DNA of 64,000 nt, from NCBI GenBank assembly GCA_031310005.1, contig CM062379.1, positions 2,542,001 to 2,606,000 on the forward strand, given 5' to 3'. Shown piece after piece: positions 39,773 to 50,141 of the stretch; the first letter of the stretch is position 1, and the number at the start of each line of letters is the position of its first letter. The notes under the pieces are model-generated. The model saw only the letters and a list, made by a program, of their open reading frames with translations. It was not told the DNA's origin and ran no database searches. The position numbers were made by a program, and so were the translations under genes. This DNA comes from Dactylellina haptotyla. Taxonomy: Eukaryota > Ascomycota > Orbiliomycetes > Orbiliales > Orbiliaceae.

Positions 39773-42700
39773 ATGGCGACGGCAAAGACACCAAGTGGTG
39801 CTCCCGAAGCAACCCTACCTGTCAATTTCAGTACAGGGTTTGAATCAAAAGTAAGTTTCAACAGCTGTAGTCCCTTACTTGAGGTGGATCGCATTGCTAA
39901 CTGCTCAATAGTCTTTTGTAAGTACTATCAATTTCAAACTATTTAGGATTTCTGGATGAGTTCTGATATTTCTGGGATAGCTCAAACGCCCTGGCTTTGG
40001 GAAACGTGGAAAAGCAGTTAGAATCCACTGCAACTCCTACAAAGTCACGAAGTTTCCTACTGCCACAATTCATCAGTATGATGTAAGTATCCCTTAGATA
40101 TACACTGCTATTCGTAGGCCTGAAACTGACGAGTCCTCCCAAAGGTTCAAATCACTGGAAAAGGTGACGAAAAGCGTGCCACCCTACGCAAGGTCTGGTA
40201 TTCGCGAACTTTGCAACAGCATTTCGGCAAGGGGGCTGATGCTTTGCTATATGACGGTAAGTGAATGAGATAATCTCTTTGAAATTCTCTGTAAATATCT
40301 CACATGCTAATATTAATTAAGGTAACCGATTGGCTTGGTCGATAATCCCGCTACCATTCGGTGAGGAGCTCAACAAGATCATTGATCTTGATGATGGTAA
40401 GCTACACCACTCCGCCATTTCCATTAGCGGCAGTTCTAACTGTTACTCTAGAGGACACCAGTGGCCGTCCCCGACATAGCGATAACAAATTTCGTGTCCG
40501 CATTCGCAAGACGTCCCGAGTTCCACTTCAGTGCGTCGAAGCATATGTCCGTGGCGAGTACCAGCACGACAAAGATGTTCTGGTCGGATTCAACTTCCTA
40601 GATCACCTTCTTCGTGAGACTCCTGCTAAGCATTTCATCACTATCAAACGATCATTTTTCAAGCAAGCGGGTTGCGCCACTCTCGACGGTGGTGTTGAAG
40701 CTTGGAAGGGCATCTTCCAGTCCATTCGCCCGGCTCAAGGCAACAACTTAACGATCAATGTTGATGTCGCTGCCGCGGTTTTCTGGTCTGAAGGTACTCT
40801 CTTGACCTGTATCCAAAAGCTTCTAAAATACGGCAATCCCGATGAAATGTCCAATCGCTTGAGAACAGAGCAAGGCTTCCGCGACCTTCGTCGTGTCAAG
40901 AGATTGCAGTTCTTCACAAAGCATCGCAATACTGAGAAAGAACGCCAGAAGAAATTCACGATTGAAGGCTTCACCAAGAGCGGTGCTCGTGAAGAGATGT
41001 TTGATGTTCGAGATCGTGAGACTGGTCACACTGACCGCCTCTCCATTGAGACATACTATCACAAGCACTACAATATTCGTCTTCGCTATCCCCTTTTGCC
41101 TCTTGTCAAGACCAAAAAGAAGAACGTTCTTTTCCCAATTGAATTGTGCTTTGTTGCATCGGTGAGAATCTATTAATTTCCTTACGGGGAGTTTAATATA
41201 TTGGCTAACAAATAAACGTATCTTTCTAGGGACAACGCTATCCTTACAAGCTAGATGAGCGTCAAACTTCTGACATGATTCGTTTCACTGTCCAGGTAAC
41301 CGCTTCTTCATAACTTCTGTATATTGGACTGCGCTAACTGTACTTTTTGCTAGCGTCCAAATATTCGTCTGGAGGCCATCAAGCAGAACGTGCTTGAACT
41401 CAACTGGAAAGAGGATCCGGTCCTTCACAAGTATGGATTGACTATCAACCCCTCTATGATCCAGGTAAGCAGCCCCGCTGAACGCACTCCTTCTCTTGCT
41501 TCACTTTGCTAAACGGGTTGTTTCGACTAGACGCAAGCCCGTATTTTGGAGGTTCCTAAGATCTCTTACGGTGCAGGATCTCAAGAAGCCACTTTCGCCC
41601 CTCGCGATGGCCGTTGGGATCTCCGCGGTAAGAAATTCGCAAGAACCACGACCCTCAAGTCGTGGGCTGTTGGTATTGCGGCTCAGCAGCGCCGTGTTCC
41701 GATGGAAGTCGTGAAGAACTTTGTTCGTCAATTTGTCCTCACATTTGTCCAACATGGCGGTACGGTCGAAACCAAAGAGCCACCCATCATGTATCTTGAC
41801 CCAGGAAAAGATGTCGAGCAAACCTGCCGCGAGCTCTACGTTGCTGCCGGAAATGCATCTCGTTCCAAGCCTCAAATTGTCTTTTTCATCCTCACAGCCA
41901 AGTCTGCGCATCCTTACAACGATTTCAAAGCCGCGTGCGAGACTCAGGTTGGTGTCGTCTCTCAATGTAAGTTCATCATAAGCACCTTTCCATCTTATCC
42001 TCAAGTTTCTTCTAGCATATACTAATAGTGATTTCCAGGCCTTCAATCGAGACACGTCGAACAAGCCAAAGGACAATATTGTTCCAATGTGTGCATGAAA
42101 GTCAACGCCAAGCTAGGTGGCACGACGGTCTACCTTGACAAGAGCGCTCATCCTTTCTGGGGACAAGAGCCTACTATCTACCTTGGAGCTGATGTCTCTC
42201 ACGGTGGTGCTTTCGGTAGTGGTGGAATGAAGGCAGCATCTTTTGCCAGCATGGTCGGATCCGTTGACCGTAAGTTGAGCTGGAGTTGCACATTTGGATT
42301 TTGTATAGTTGCATGACTAACTTTTCCATTAAAACTTTTAGTCCAAGGTGCTCGATACTCCGCTATCTGCAACACCAACGGGGAGCGTGTGGAAGAGATT
42401 ACTACTCGGAATATCCAGCGCTTTATTCCGACGCTCCTCAAAAATTATCGCAGGAACACCAACCAGGTTCCAAAACGAATGATCTACTTCAGAGATGGCG
42501 TTTCCGAGGGTGAATACCAGAAAGTCATTGAGAATGAAGTTCATGATATCAGACAGGCTTGCAAGTTGCTTGATCCCAACTATTCGGTAAGTATTATACT
42601 TGATTAGAATTTGAAATTATAAGTAACTAAGACCCAAATAGCCAAAGATGACAGTTATTATCTGCACAAAACGCCATCACAGCCGCTTCTTCCCTGTTGA

Positions 42701-43278
42701 TAAATTTGGATCTGATCGAAACGGCAATGTCGTACCGGGTACTTGTATTGAACGAGACATCACTCACGTCACCGATTTTGATTTTTTCTTGTGCTCGCAC
42801 TCGGCCATCCAGGGTACAGCTCGCGCTACTCGGTATACAGTCATGTAAGTGATATTTAGTTCAAGTTTCTCTGGATTGGTTTGACGCATTTGCTAATAAT
42901 CTGGTGTAGCCTGGACGACAACGGTCTCGACGCCGATCGTATTCAGGGCCTCATTTACAACTTTTGCTACACGTACATGCGTGCTACCAATTCCGTTTCC
43001 CTCGGTAAGTTTCCGCCGTTCTTCTCTTTGTATATGTCGGAAGAATTGATACTGACGTACGGTTGAAAGTCCCACCTGTTTATTACGCCCACTTGGCATC
43101 TGCTCGCGCCCGCGCTCATGAGATTGGCGGAGACAAGGCAGATAAAGAGAAGGCCCTCAGGGAGGCTGAGACGACTCCTTCTGGCACCAGGGAGACTTCC
43201 TCCCGCGCATTGATTCCTATTGCTGAAGATGTCCGTCCATTGAAGGCTGATATCACTGATGCTATGTGGTATATCTAA
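39773..43278 (+). CDS. Argonaute, slicer-type
   Basis: Small-RNA-guided silencing effector (QDE-2/Ago1 class). Fourteen exons give 892 aa: 39773..39850, 39912..39917, 39981..40082, 40145..40256, 40322..40396, 40452..41161, 41230..41295, 41354..41464, 41531..41966, 42039..42269, 42342..42586, 42642..42844, 42910..43004, 43070..43278. N domain starts FLKRPGFGKRGKAVRIHCNSY; PAZ follows in exon 6 (HYNIRLRYPLLPLV at its end). MID carries the 5'-phosphate pocket: HPYNDFK, GVVSQC, MKVNAKLGG. PIWI has all four catalytic positions: Asp in YLGADVSHGG, Glu in RVEEIT, Asp in FRDGVSEG, His in YYAHLASARAR. Ends AMWYI. So it should be cleavage-competent. Exon 2 is a 6-nt microexon (Ser-Phe). Confidence 0.95.
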
Positions 43279-44774
43279 GGGCGACATATGGTGTTTACAA
43301 CCGAAACTCGCCCATTCTATTTTTCTGTTTTCCACGTTACTTTTCTTCTTACTTTCTTTATGGGACTAAAATATGATTCTACTGATTCCACGGCATGTGT
43401 TACCTGTTTCTCGAAAAAGTCTGTGCTGATGTGCTTTTCGGCAGCATTTGGCGATAAGACTTCTTGAGGGGGAATACTTGTCAGGGTTCTATGTTTTTTT
43501 GGGTCCCTCTATGACAATTCCGAATATGAATTTTGTTATTGGAATGAATTAAAAAAGGGTTTCTTGTATCTGCTATGTTTCTAGTCACTTGCACCACTGT
43601 TTTTCGTCATGGTATAGTCCCGAAAAGGCAACGGCAAGCAAGAAATTAAATAGCGAGAGAAATGAAAACCGCTTGCGATTGAACCAGTCTTCACAATGTA
43701 AAAATAAAATAGCTAATAGAAGAGATCAATCCATGGCATCACATCCATGCCCAAGTTCACAAACCATGATGATTACTCAGGTGTTGTGTTGATGATTAGT
43801 TGGGTACATGTTACACAAGATCCTGACAAAGTTTAGAGGTCACAAGCTCCGGAGGAAGGTCGATAGAGGGGGGCTCTCGTGATGGGATCGGTGGGTTGAT
43901 GGGGAATAGCTCGAGTTTGGCATCTGCCGGTGGGTCACCAGGTGCGCTTCGTTTCGAGCAGCAAGCGTGGGAATCTGGGGAAGGTGCATGGAGGAGGGGA
44001 GGGAGGACCCTGAGCAGGCCCGGCCAGGTCTCATCGTCGTCGCCCGTGCTTGCTTGCCGCTACCCGCTAAAGGGTATTCTTCCACACGACCTCCATGTAC
44101 CACCAGGCCATTATTACCATTATTATCATTAATTATCATCATATTATCATCTTTATTATCTTTGTTGTGATACCGCTTCGAAGGGAGCAGCTTCCGCAGG
44201 CCAAGCCGGACGATGCGGCGGGTCAGTCGGTCGCCAGGGCACATTCCGCGGTATTTAATTCAGCACGAAAGAAGGTCTATCTGCTATCTATCGCTCTGCT
44301 GTATGTATGTATGTTTCATTTAGCCAAACGGGGGCCCGACTGCACCTGCCCCAGTTGCTCGAGCGAGACCAACTTGGTCACTCCGTAGACGGCTCGTTTA
44401 GATTGTACGATGGGAGCAGAGGCGTAGGATGGTCGAAATAGCTGCAATTCCAAGATGCTCCGCAGCTGGCCGGGCCGCCCGAGAAAGAGACCAGCTGTTG
44501 CTTCTGCTTCTTCTCCACCGGCCGGGTTTTGCTGTGCCCGCCAAGCTGTACATGTCCCACCAGCTGGCCGGTGCGAGAGTGTCAAACCGCTTGCACGGAT
44601 CAATAGTGCTGTGCTAACTAACTACTGCCTCGAACCAACGCTGCTGGGGTGAGGGCCGTCTAACTAACTAACTTGCAAACTAACCGCCCTCCTATCTCCT
44701 TCTCCCCCCTCTTCCTTCTCCTCCTCTCAATCCTCTCCCCATCTGCCGTAGCCTACCGGTGCTCTCCCCCAAAG
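43279..44774. other. Argonaute 3' region / mannosidase promoter
   Basis: 1.5 kb. First third is AT-rich 3' UTR-like sequence. 44105-44163 is an ATT/ATC microsatellite. 44290-44310 has TATG units. 44610-44695 carries several CTAA repeats and a CT-rich tract just before the mannosidase ATG. Open frames here (for example 43840-44244 on the minus strand) have no domain. Confidence 0.5.
44105..44163. repeat. ATT/ATC trinucleotide-rich microsatellite
   Basis: Imperfect tandem ATT, ATC and related units over about 60 bp, between the Argonaute and mannosidase genes. Confidence 0.7.
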
Positions 44775-47700
44775 ATGTCGGTTCTGCTGTTCAGAGTCCG
44801 GCGGTACCGGGTGCTGCTGCTCTTCTCAGCCTTCGCGATCGCGCTTTGGTATCACTTCTCGCCTACCGATGGCACGTACAATGCAAGCGACGAATGGCTG
44901 CAGCCGACCCACGACAGAGGAACCACCAAGGAGAAGCTCAAGTCAGAATGGTCTCCTCCCGACCCGGACGACGCCATGCCGCCCTCCAAGAAGAACCCCC
45001 ATCACAGCGGCACTTACGACACGCCGGACGTTACTCCGACCCCCCTGTCACTGCTACGTCCTGGCCAATTCCCCAGCATCACTGGCGATCTAGTCGCTCC
45101 CGTGGAGAGCGTAAGACCTTCGCTTCTTGGCGTTGATTATACTTTAAATGCGTATATCTATATATTATATAATCTATGCAGATGCGGGTGCATATATACA
45201 TTTCGAGGGTGAAATGTTGCTAACAATTATTCGTCCCGTTAGGATACCGACGGCGAGGACGATAGGATTCCCATCCGGCCTCCGTCCCTCCACGACCACG
45301 TTGGAACCCACCCAATCATCGACAACAGTCCTGCTGCATTCTTGCCTGACGATAAAAAGTACGATCCGGAAGATATGCCCCATTGGACCAAATTGCCAGA
45401 GCATTTCCCCATCCCTCCAGAGTCAATCATCCCCTTACCCACCGGCGAACCCAAGCTCCTACCCAAAATTCAGTACAACTTCAAAACAGGCTCCGAATCC
45501 AATACCGAACGAAACGAGAGACTCGAACGACAGGGCGCAGTTAAGGATGCCTTCAAACACGCCTGGGAAGGATACCGCAAACACGCCTGGGGCCATGACG
45601 AAGTTACACCCGTTTCTGGTGGCCACAAGGACCCATTCGCGGGCTGGGCAGCTACCCTTGTCGACGCTCTCGACACCATGGCTATCATGGGATTGCACGC
45701 GGAGTTTGAACAAGCTCTTACCGGGGTCGCCAAGATTGATTTCACGACGACGACCAGAGAGGATATCCCCATGTTCGAAACGACGATTCGATACCTCGGT
45801 GGCTTGATCGGTGCCTACGACGTCACCGGACAAAAACACAAGATCTTGCTCAACAAGGCCGTTGAACTGGCGGAGATTCTCTACAATGCTTTCGACACCC
45901 CCAACAGAATGCCGGTCCTGTATTTCGAGTGGCATCCCGATAAGGTCAAGCAGAAGCACCGTGCCGGCAGGAACTCCTGTATGGCAGAATTGGGGTCGCT
46001 TTCCGTCGAATTTACGAGGTTGGCTCAGATCACCGGGGAGGACAAGTATTTCGACGCCATCCAGCGAATCACCAACGAATTTGACAAGTTTTTGATGAAT
46101 ACGACCTTACCAGGATTCTGGCCTATAACTTTGGATGCCAGCGGCTGTCAGATGGTCGAGGAAGTCTATACTGTGACTGTGACCACGTATCCGACTCCGA
46201 CCGCCGATGCTTCCGAGGAGGATTTCCATCCAACAAGGAAGCAAGCCGGCTCGATTGTCGACGAAGCTATCAAGGAGAAGATCGCTAAGGCTAACGGCCT
46301 CGGCATGAAAAAGGAAGAGAAGTTCATCAAAACGATTCACAAACCCACTCCCAAGGCTGCGACCGAGGAAGACCAGGTTCAGCTTGTGGAAGGAAATGAG
46401 AATCCAGTTGAGGCTAGGGAGGCGGAGGACGCAGCAGCTGCTGCTGGCGACCTGAAAAAATTCGAGAAGAGGGGCACTCTTGACTTGACTGAGGAGGAAG
46501 AGTTGGAAGAGGCTGAAGCGAACTCCCCCAAAGCGAAATCCCTTGCTGCTAAGGATAAGATGCTGGAGTTGTCAAACGGGCTTGCAGAGATGGAGTCGCA
46601 AGCAAATCCCAAGGTCAAACAGGAACCTGTCGTCAAACTTGACGTTGATCAAAGTTCTTCCAGAAAGAAAACAAACGAGCCATTAAAGCCTGTGGTAAAG
46701 GAAGAGATTAGGACCAACAGTCGATGTATCCCCACCGGTTTCCAGATGAATGAAGGAGAGAACAAGTACTCGTACGGCGGAATGTCTGATTCTACGTATG
46801 AATATCTTCTGAAAGAGCACATCCTGCTAGGCGGGCTGATGAAGCAGTACGGTGACCTGTACGTCAAAACTTACGAGACGGGACGGAGCAACCTATTCTT
46901 CAGACCAATGACGCCTAAGAATAAAGATATTTTGGTGTCTGGTGACCTGCGTGTTGGGTACGACTATGATAGGCAACGCGCGCTCCCTCCAATTCTGGAT
47001 GGTGCTGGCAGCCATTTAACTTGCTTTGTGGGTGGAATGATCGGAATGGGAGCAAAGATCCTAGAAAGGCCCGAGGACCTCGAAGTGGCGATGAAGCTCA
47101 CGGACGGCTGTGTCTGGAACTACTTCTCCACCGCGTCGGGTATCATGCCGGAGAACTTTGTTATGGCGCAATGCCCCAAGACTGGCCAGTGCCAATGGGA
47201 TGAACACCAGTGGCTGGCTACTATCATGCCTCCAGCGGCCGATGTCATTGCTGCGGCTGAGAAGCATAACGTCAAGTTGGAGAATCCTTTCGCCATGAAG
47301 AATTCGCCGATAATGATCAAGCGTGATGTTGCCTACGACGGTAGCAGCAAAGAGGTACCTAGGGAAGCTGCACCACCACCGCTGCCGAGAAAGGCTGACG
47401 GCGGAAGCGATAAAGACTCGATTCGTCCAAATCTTGGAGCTGTGGGCGGTGGCGCTGCGGATCCGCATGGCATGAGTAACGGTCACATTATGATTGAACC
47501 CGAGGCTCCCCCCACCCGTGTGGGAGATGCGGAACAGCCCATGGCTGTGCCAGCTGTTAAGAAGGACGAATACGAGAAATGGTACGAGAATGTTCACGAA
47601 AGCCTCAAGTGGTCTAAGTTGCCGCCGGGGTATACCTCGATAAGCGATACGAGGTATATTCTGCGTCCGGAGGCGATCGAGTCCGTGTTTTACATGTACA

Positions 47701-48097
47701 GGATCACGGGGGACAAGAGCTGGCAGGAAAAAGGGTGGAAGATGTTCGAGGCAGTGCAGAAGTTCACGAAAACTGAGATTGCACATACTGCTATTCAAAG
47801 TGGGTATCCTCCGTCCGGTTAGTGATAAGAAGCAAGCTAACAATCGCTTTAGATGTCTTGGATGGTGATAATCCTGGGAAATTGGATTCTATGGAGTCCT
47901 TTTGGTTGGCGGAGACGCTTAAATACTTTTACCTGTTGTTCAGCGAGCCGGATGTCATTTCTTTAGATGATTATGTTTTGTAAGTTGCCCTTCCCACAGC
48001 CCTGCATGGTTGGCAGAGTGTCCACTAACAAAATATCGTTTATAGCAATACCGAAGCCCATCCGCTCTTACGTCCGAAGCCAAAGACAAAATTTTAA
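44775..48097 (+). CDS. GH47 class I alpha-1,2-mannosidase, type II membrane
   Basis: Secretory-pathway mannosidase trimming N-glycans or marking glycoproteins for degradation. Exons 44775..45110, 45243..47799, 47853..47979 and 48046..48097 give 1023 aa. A basic start plus helix ([17 protein letters not shown], ~10-30) is a type II signal anchor; a Pro-rich stem follows to ~195. GH47 motifs: [82 protein letters not shown], and NTEAHP (calcium-binding Thr) at the end. Two low-complexity insertions, ~440-605 (acidic/Lys-rich) and ~800-880, split the catalytic domain, making it far longer than typical GH47 enzymes. Could be a Golgi enzyme or an ER Mnl2-like one; sequence does not decide. Confidence 0.9.
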
Positions 48098-48704
48098 GCT
48101 CAGGTGTATTTTTAATTTTGCATATTGTTTTTGTTTTGTTCGGAGGCGGGGAGTTTCACCACATGGCATCTTTATTTGATACGGCCTTCATACGCAACAC
48201 CCCACGGCTTTGAAGGGGAACTGTACTTTTGATATGTGTCTATGCGCTTATTTTATTCCTCTCGATGATACCAAAAGAATAACTTTCTAGCTAGCCGGCC
48301 TGTTTTCTCTCTATTGTAATTGATGTTCTTTTTTTTAAGGCTCTTTTGTATGCACACAAGATATCCACGAATTTGATCTTGAATGACATTACAACTTCTT
48401 ATACTTTAGAGTTATAGCGTATAGCCCTCTCTACACGGTTACTCTTCTCCTTTAAAATGCTTATTCAAGCGAGAATCGTTTATGCTTATGTATTGTTTAT
48501 TATCTTAAATTACTACTAACTTGGCAACCTTATCGATCTCAGAGATTCTCTAGTTAGAGAGGAGTGTTTGATTGTCATAACCACAGCTAAAGGCTTTAGA
48601 TCGAGGTTCCCGATACTCTCTCCAAAAGAAATAAGATTTTCTTTGGCAACGATAAGATATATTTATTCTTTATATACTCTAGCTATGTATACAAATAGGG
48701 GTTC
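48098..48704. other. Convergent intergenic region, GH47 / Egh16-like
   Basis: 607 bp, AT-rich, between convergent 3' ends. 3' UTRs only as far as I can see. Confidence 0.6.
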
Positions 48705-49370
48705 TTAGAAATTAGACCTAAGGGTTGTCACTTGTTCGAAGGGAATGACGCCACCGAACGGCCCGTTTACAGCAAAATTCTGACACCGTATCAGACATAC
48801 TTTTTTGGCTTTGGGAGCACCTGAGAATGTCCCAGTACATTCCATGTCCTCAGGCAAGTTAACGACTAAAGGAAACGGCGTCGTCACGACGCCGTTAATT
48901 GTGGGGCTCTGGCCTGGTACTTGGATGAAAATATCAATTTTTTCCCAAGATCCTTTCTCTCCGGTCGCCGTCTGATCAATCGCGCAAACGAAAGGACCGT
49001 TCCCGTCGCCGGTAATCTGATGAAGTACCATCGCGATCTGACCGCCAGCAATACCCTGTGCGACCTGGCCCTTAGCGATCAATTCTGGTACCGCCGTATT
49101 AATCTTGAGTTTACCTGACTGGAGAGTCTGGCCTGCACCACGCCACCTGCTGATGGCTCTTTGGCTGAATAAATCTGCATCTTGTTGACAGGGAAAGGTG
49201 GCGGCGCAATTGCGGGGGGTGGTCGGGTCCACACCGATAGCCATTCCGACGGGGCCTCCTAGGGACCCCTGTGAGTTAATCCCTTGAGCTGAGATTATAA
49301 CAGCCTGAGAGGTTACCCAAGGAATGCAACCCATCAATACAGTGGCGGTAGTTATAGTCGGAAAATGCAT
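48705..49370 (-). CDS. Secreted Egh16-like (GAS1/MAS3-type) protein
   Basis: Single-exon, 221 aa. A signal peptide (MHFPTITTATVLMGCIPWVTSQA, cleavage probably after residue 22-23) precedes a mature region with the family pattern: GPVGMAIGV, RNCAATFPCQQDADLF, INTAVPELIAKGQVAQGIAGGQIAMVLHQITGDGNGPFVCAIDQTATG, then ECTGTFSG and VCLIRC. Family members (Blumeria gEgh16, Magnaporthe GAS1/GAS2/MAS3) are secreted or appressorium-associated proteins expressed during host contact; biochemical function is unknown, and the family also occurs in insect- and nematode-associated fungi. Eight or so Cys suggest disulfides. Identification rests on this motif set. Confidence 0.85.
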   Translation of the reverse strand: MHFPTITTATVLMGCIPWVTSQAVIISAQGINSQGSLGGPVGMAIGVDPTTPRNCAATFPCQQDADLFSQRAISRWRGAGQTLQSGKLKINTAVPELIAKGQVAQGIAGGQIAMVLHQITGDGNGPFVCAIDQTATGEKGSWEKIDIFIQVPGQSPTINGVVTTPFPLVVNLPEDMECTGTFSGAPKAKKVCLIRCQNFAVNGPFGGVIPFEQVTTLRSNF

Positions 49371-50141
49371 CTTGGAATCGAGGAAGAGATATTTGATGTG
49401 AGAGGTCGTGGTTTATAGGTCTAGTGGTACTAGTAGATATAAAGAGAATTTTAACCCGATCTTACAGTGGATATGTGTGATGAGGTAAAATGCTATCTAA
49501 CTATCATAGAAGTCGGTATATACTTTATATATCATTGTCATGACTTCAGTCTGCCATCCCTTTGTTACCCGCGAATTAGGCGCATATTCGATCATCAGCT
49601 AGGCAGTCATAATTGTGAAAGGCAACGATTATCTACATTCCAGAGTAGCATTAAAATTATGAGATAAAGTTTAGTAGAGCATCACCCCTTGCTTCCACTA
49701 GAAGAGCCTGCTATTAGACCGGGCCTAATAAACTCGAGCTATGTTTTCAGTCGAACCCAAGTTTTAGGGTTATGTTGAATCCCCAAATTAAACAAGATTT
49801 ACAACATTTAGACGAAAGTCTTAAAAGCTTTCCTACTAAGGTTGAGTATTCAATAGATGAAGAACAAGACCGAAGCCGAAGTCACATTCGAGTCCCTCAA
49901 ATTCACAGTTTAGTATCTTTCAGTAAAAGTGCGATTTGATTATCCCGTGAAAAATATGAAATAGTATCAAAAAATCTTTTGAACGGAGAGGCTACACATA
50001 TACAATTTGCAACTCTTTAGTTGCGACGAACCAACAGAGTTCCCAATGCTCTCCAATAAACAATAAAAAATGCCTTTTCTCGCCAAAATAACCATAAAAA
50101 AAGGACTAACGAAGCTGTAGGTTAGACCTCCCCGCTCCATG
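49371..50141. other. Egh16-like promoter / SPT10 3' region
   Basis: 771 bp AT-rich. Apart from the TATA-like sites above I see nothing definable. Confidence 0.5.
49412..49417 (-). promoter_or_regulatory. Candidate TATA box of the Egh16-like gene
   Basis: TATAAA on the minus strand about 42-47 bp upstream of the ATG, plausible for a short-leader, regulated gene. A second TATA-like site lies ~25 bp further up. Confidence 0.35.

Noticed and set aside
39851-39980. Single 130-nt Argonaute intron skipping the 6-nt exon
   Set aside because: It would contain a perfect internal acceptor (CTCAATAG) and donor (GTAAGT) spaced to make two normal-sized introns; two introns fit the local size range better. 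Kept as an alternative isoform only.
43840-44244. 134-codon minus-strand frame with Asn/Asp runs
   Set aside because: Its Asn/Asp stretch is the ATT/ATC microsatellite read on the other strand.
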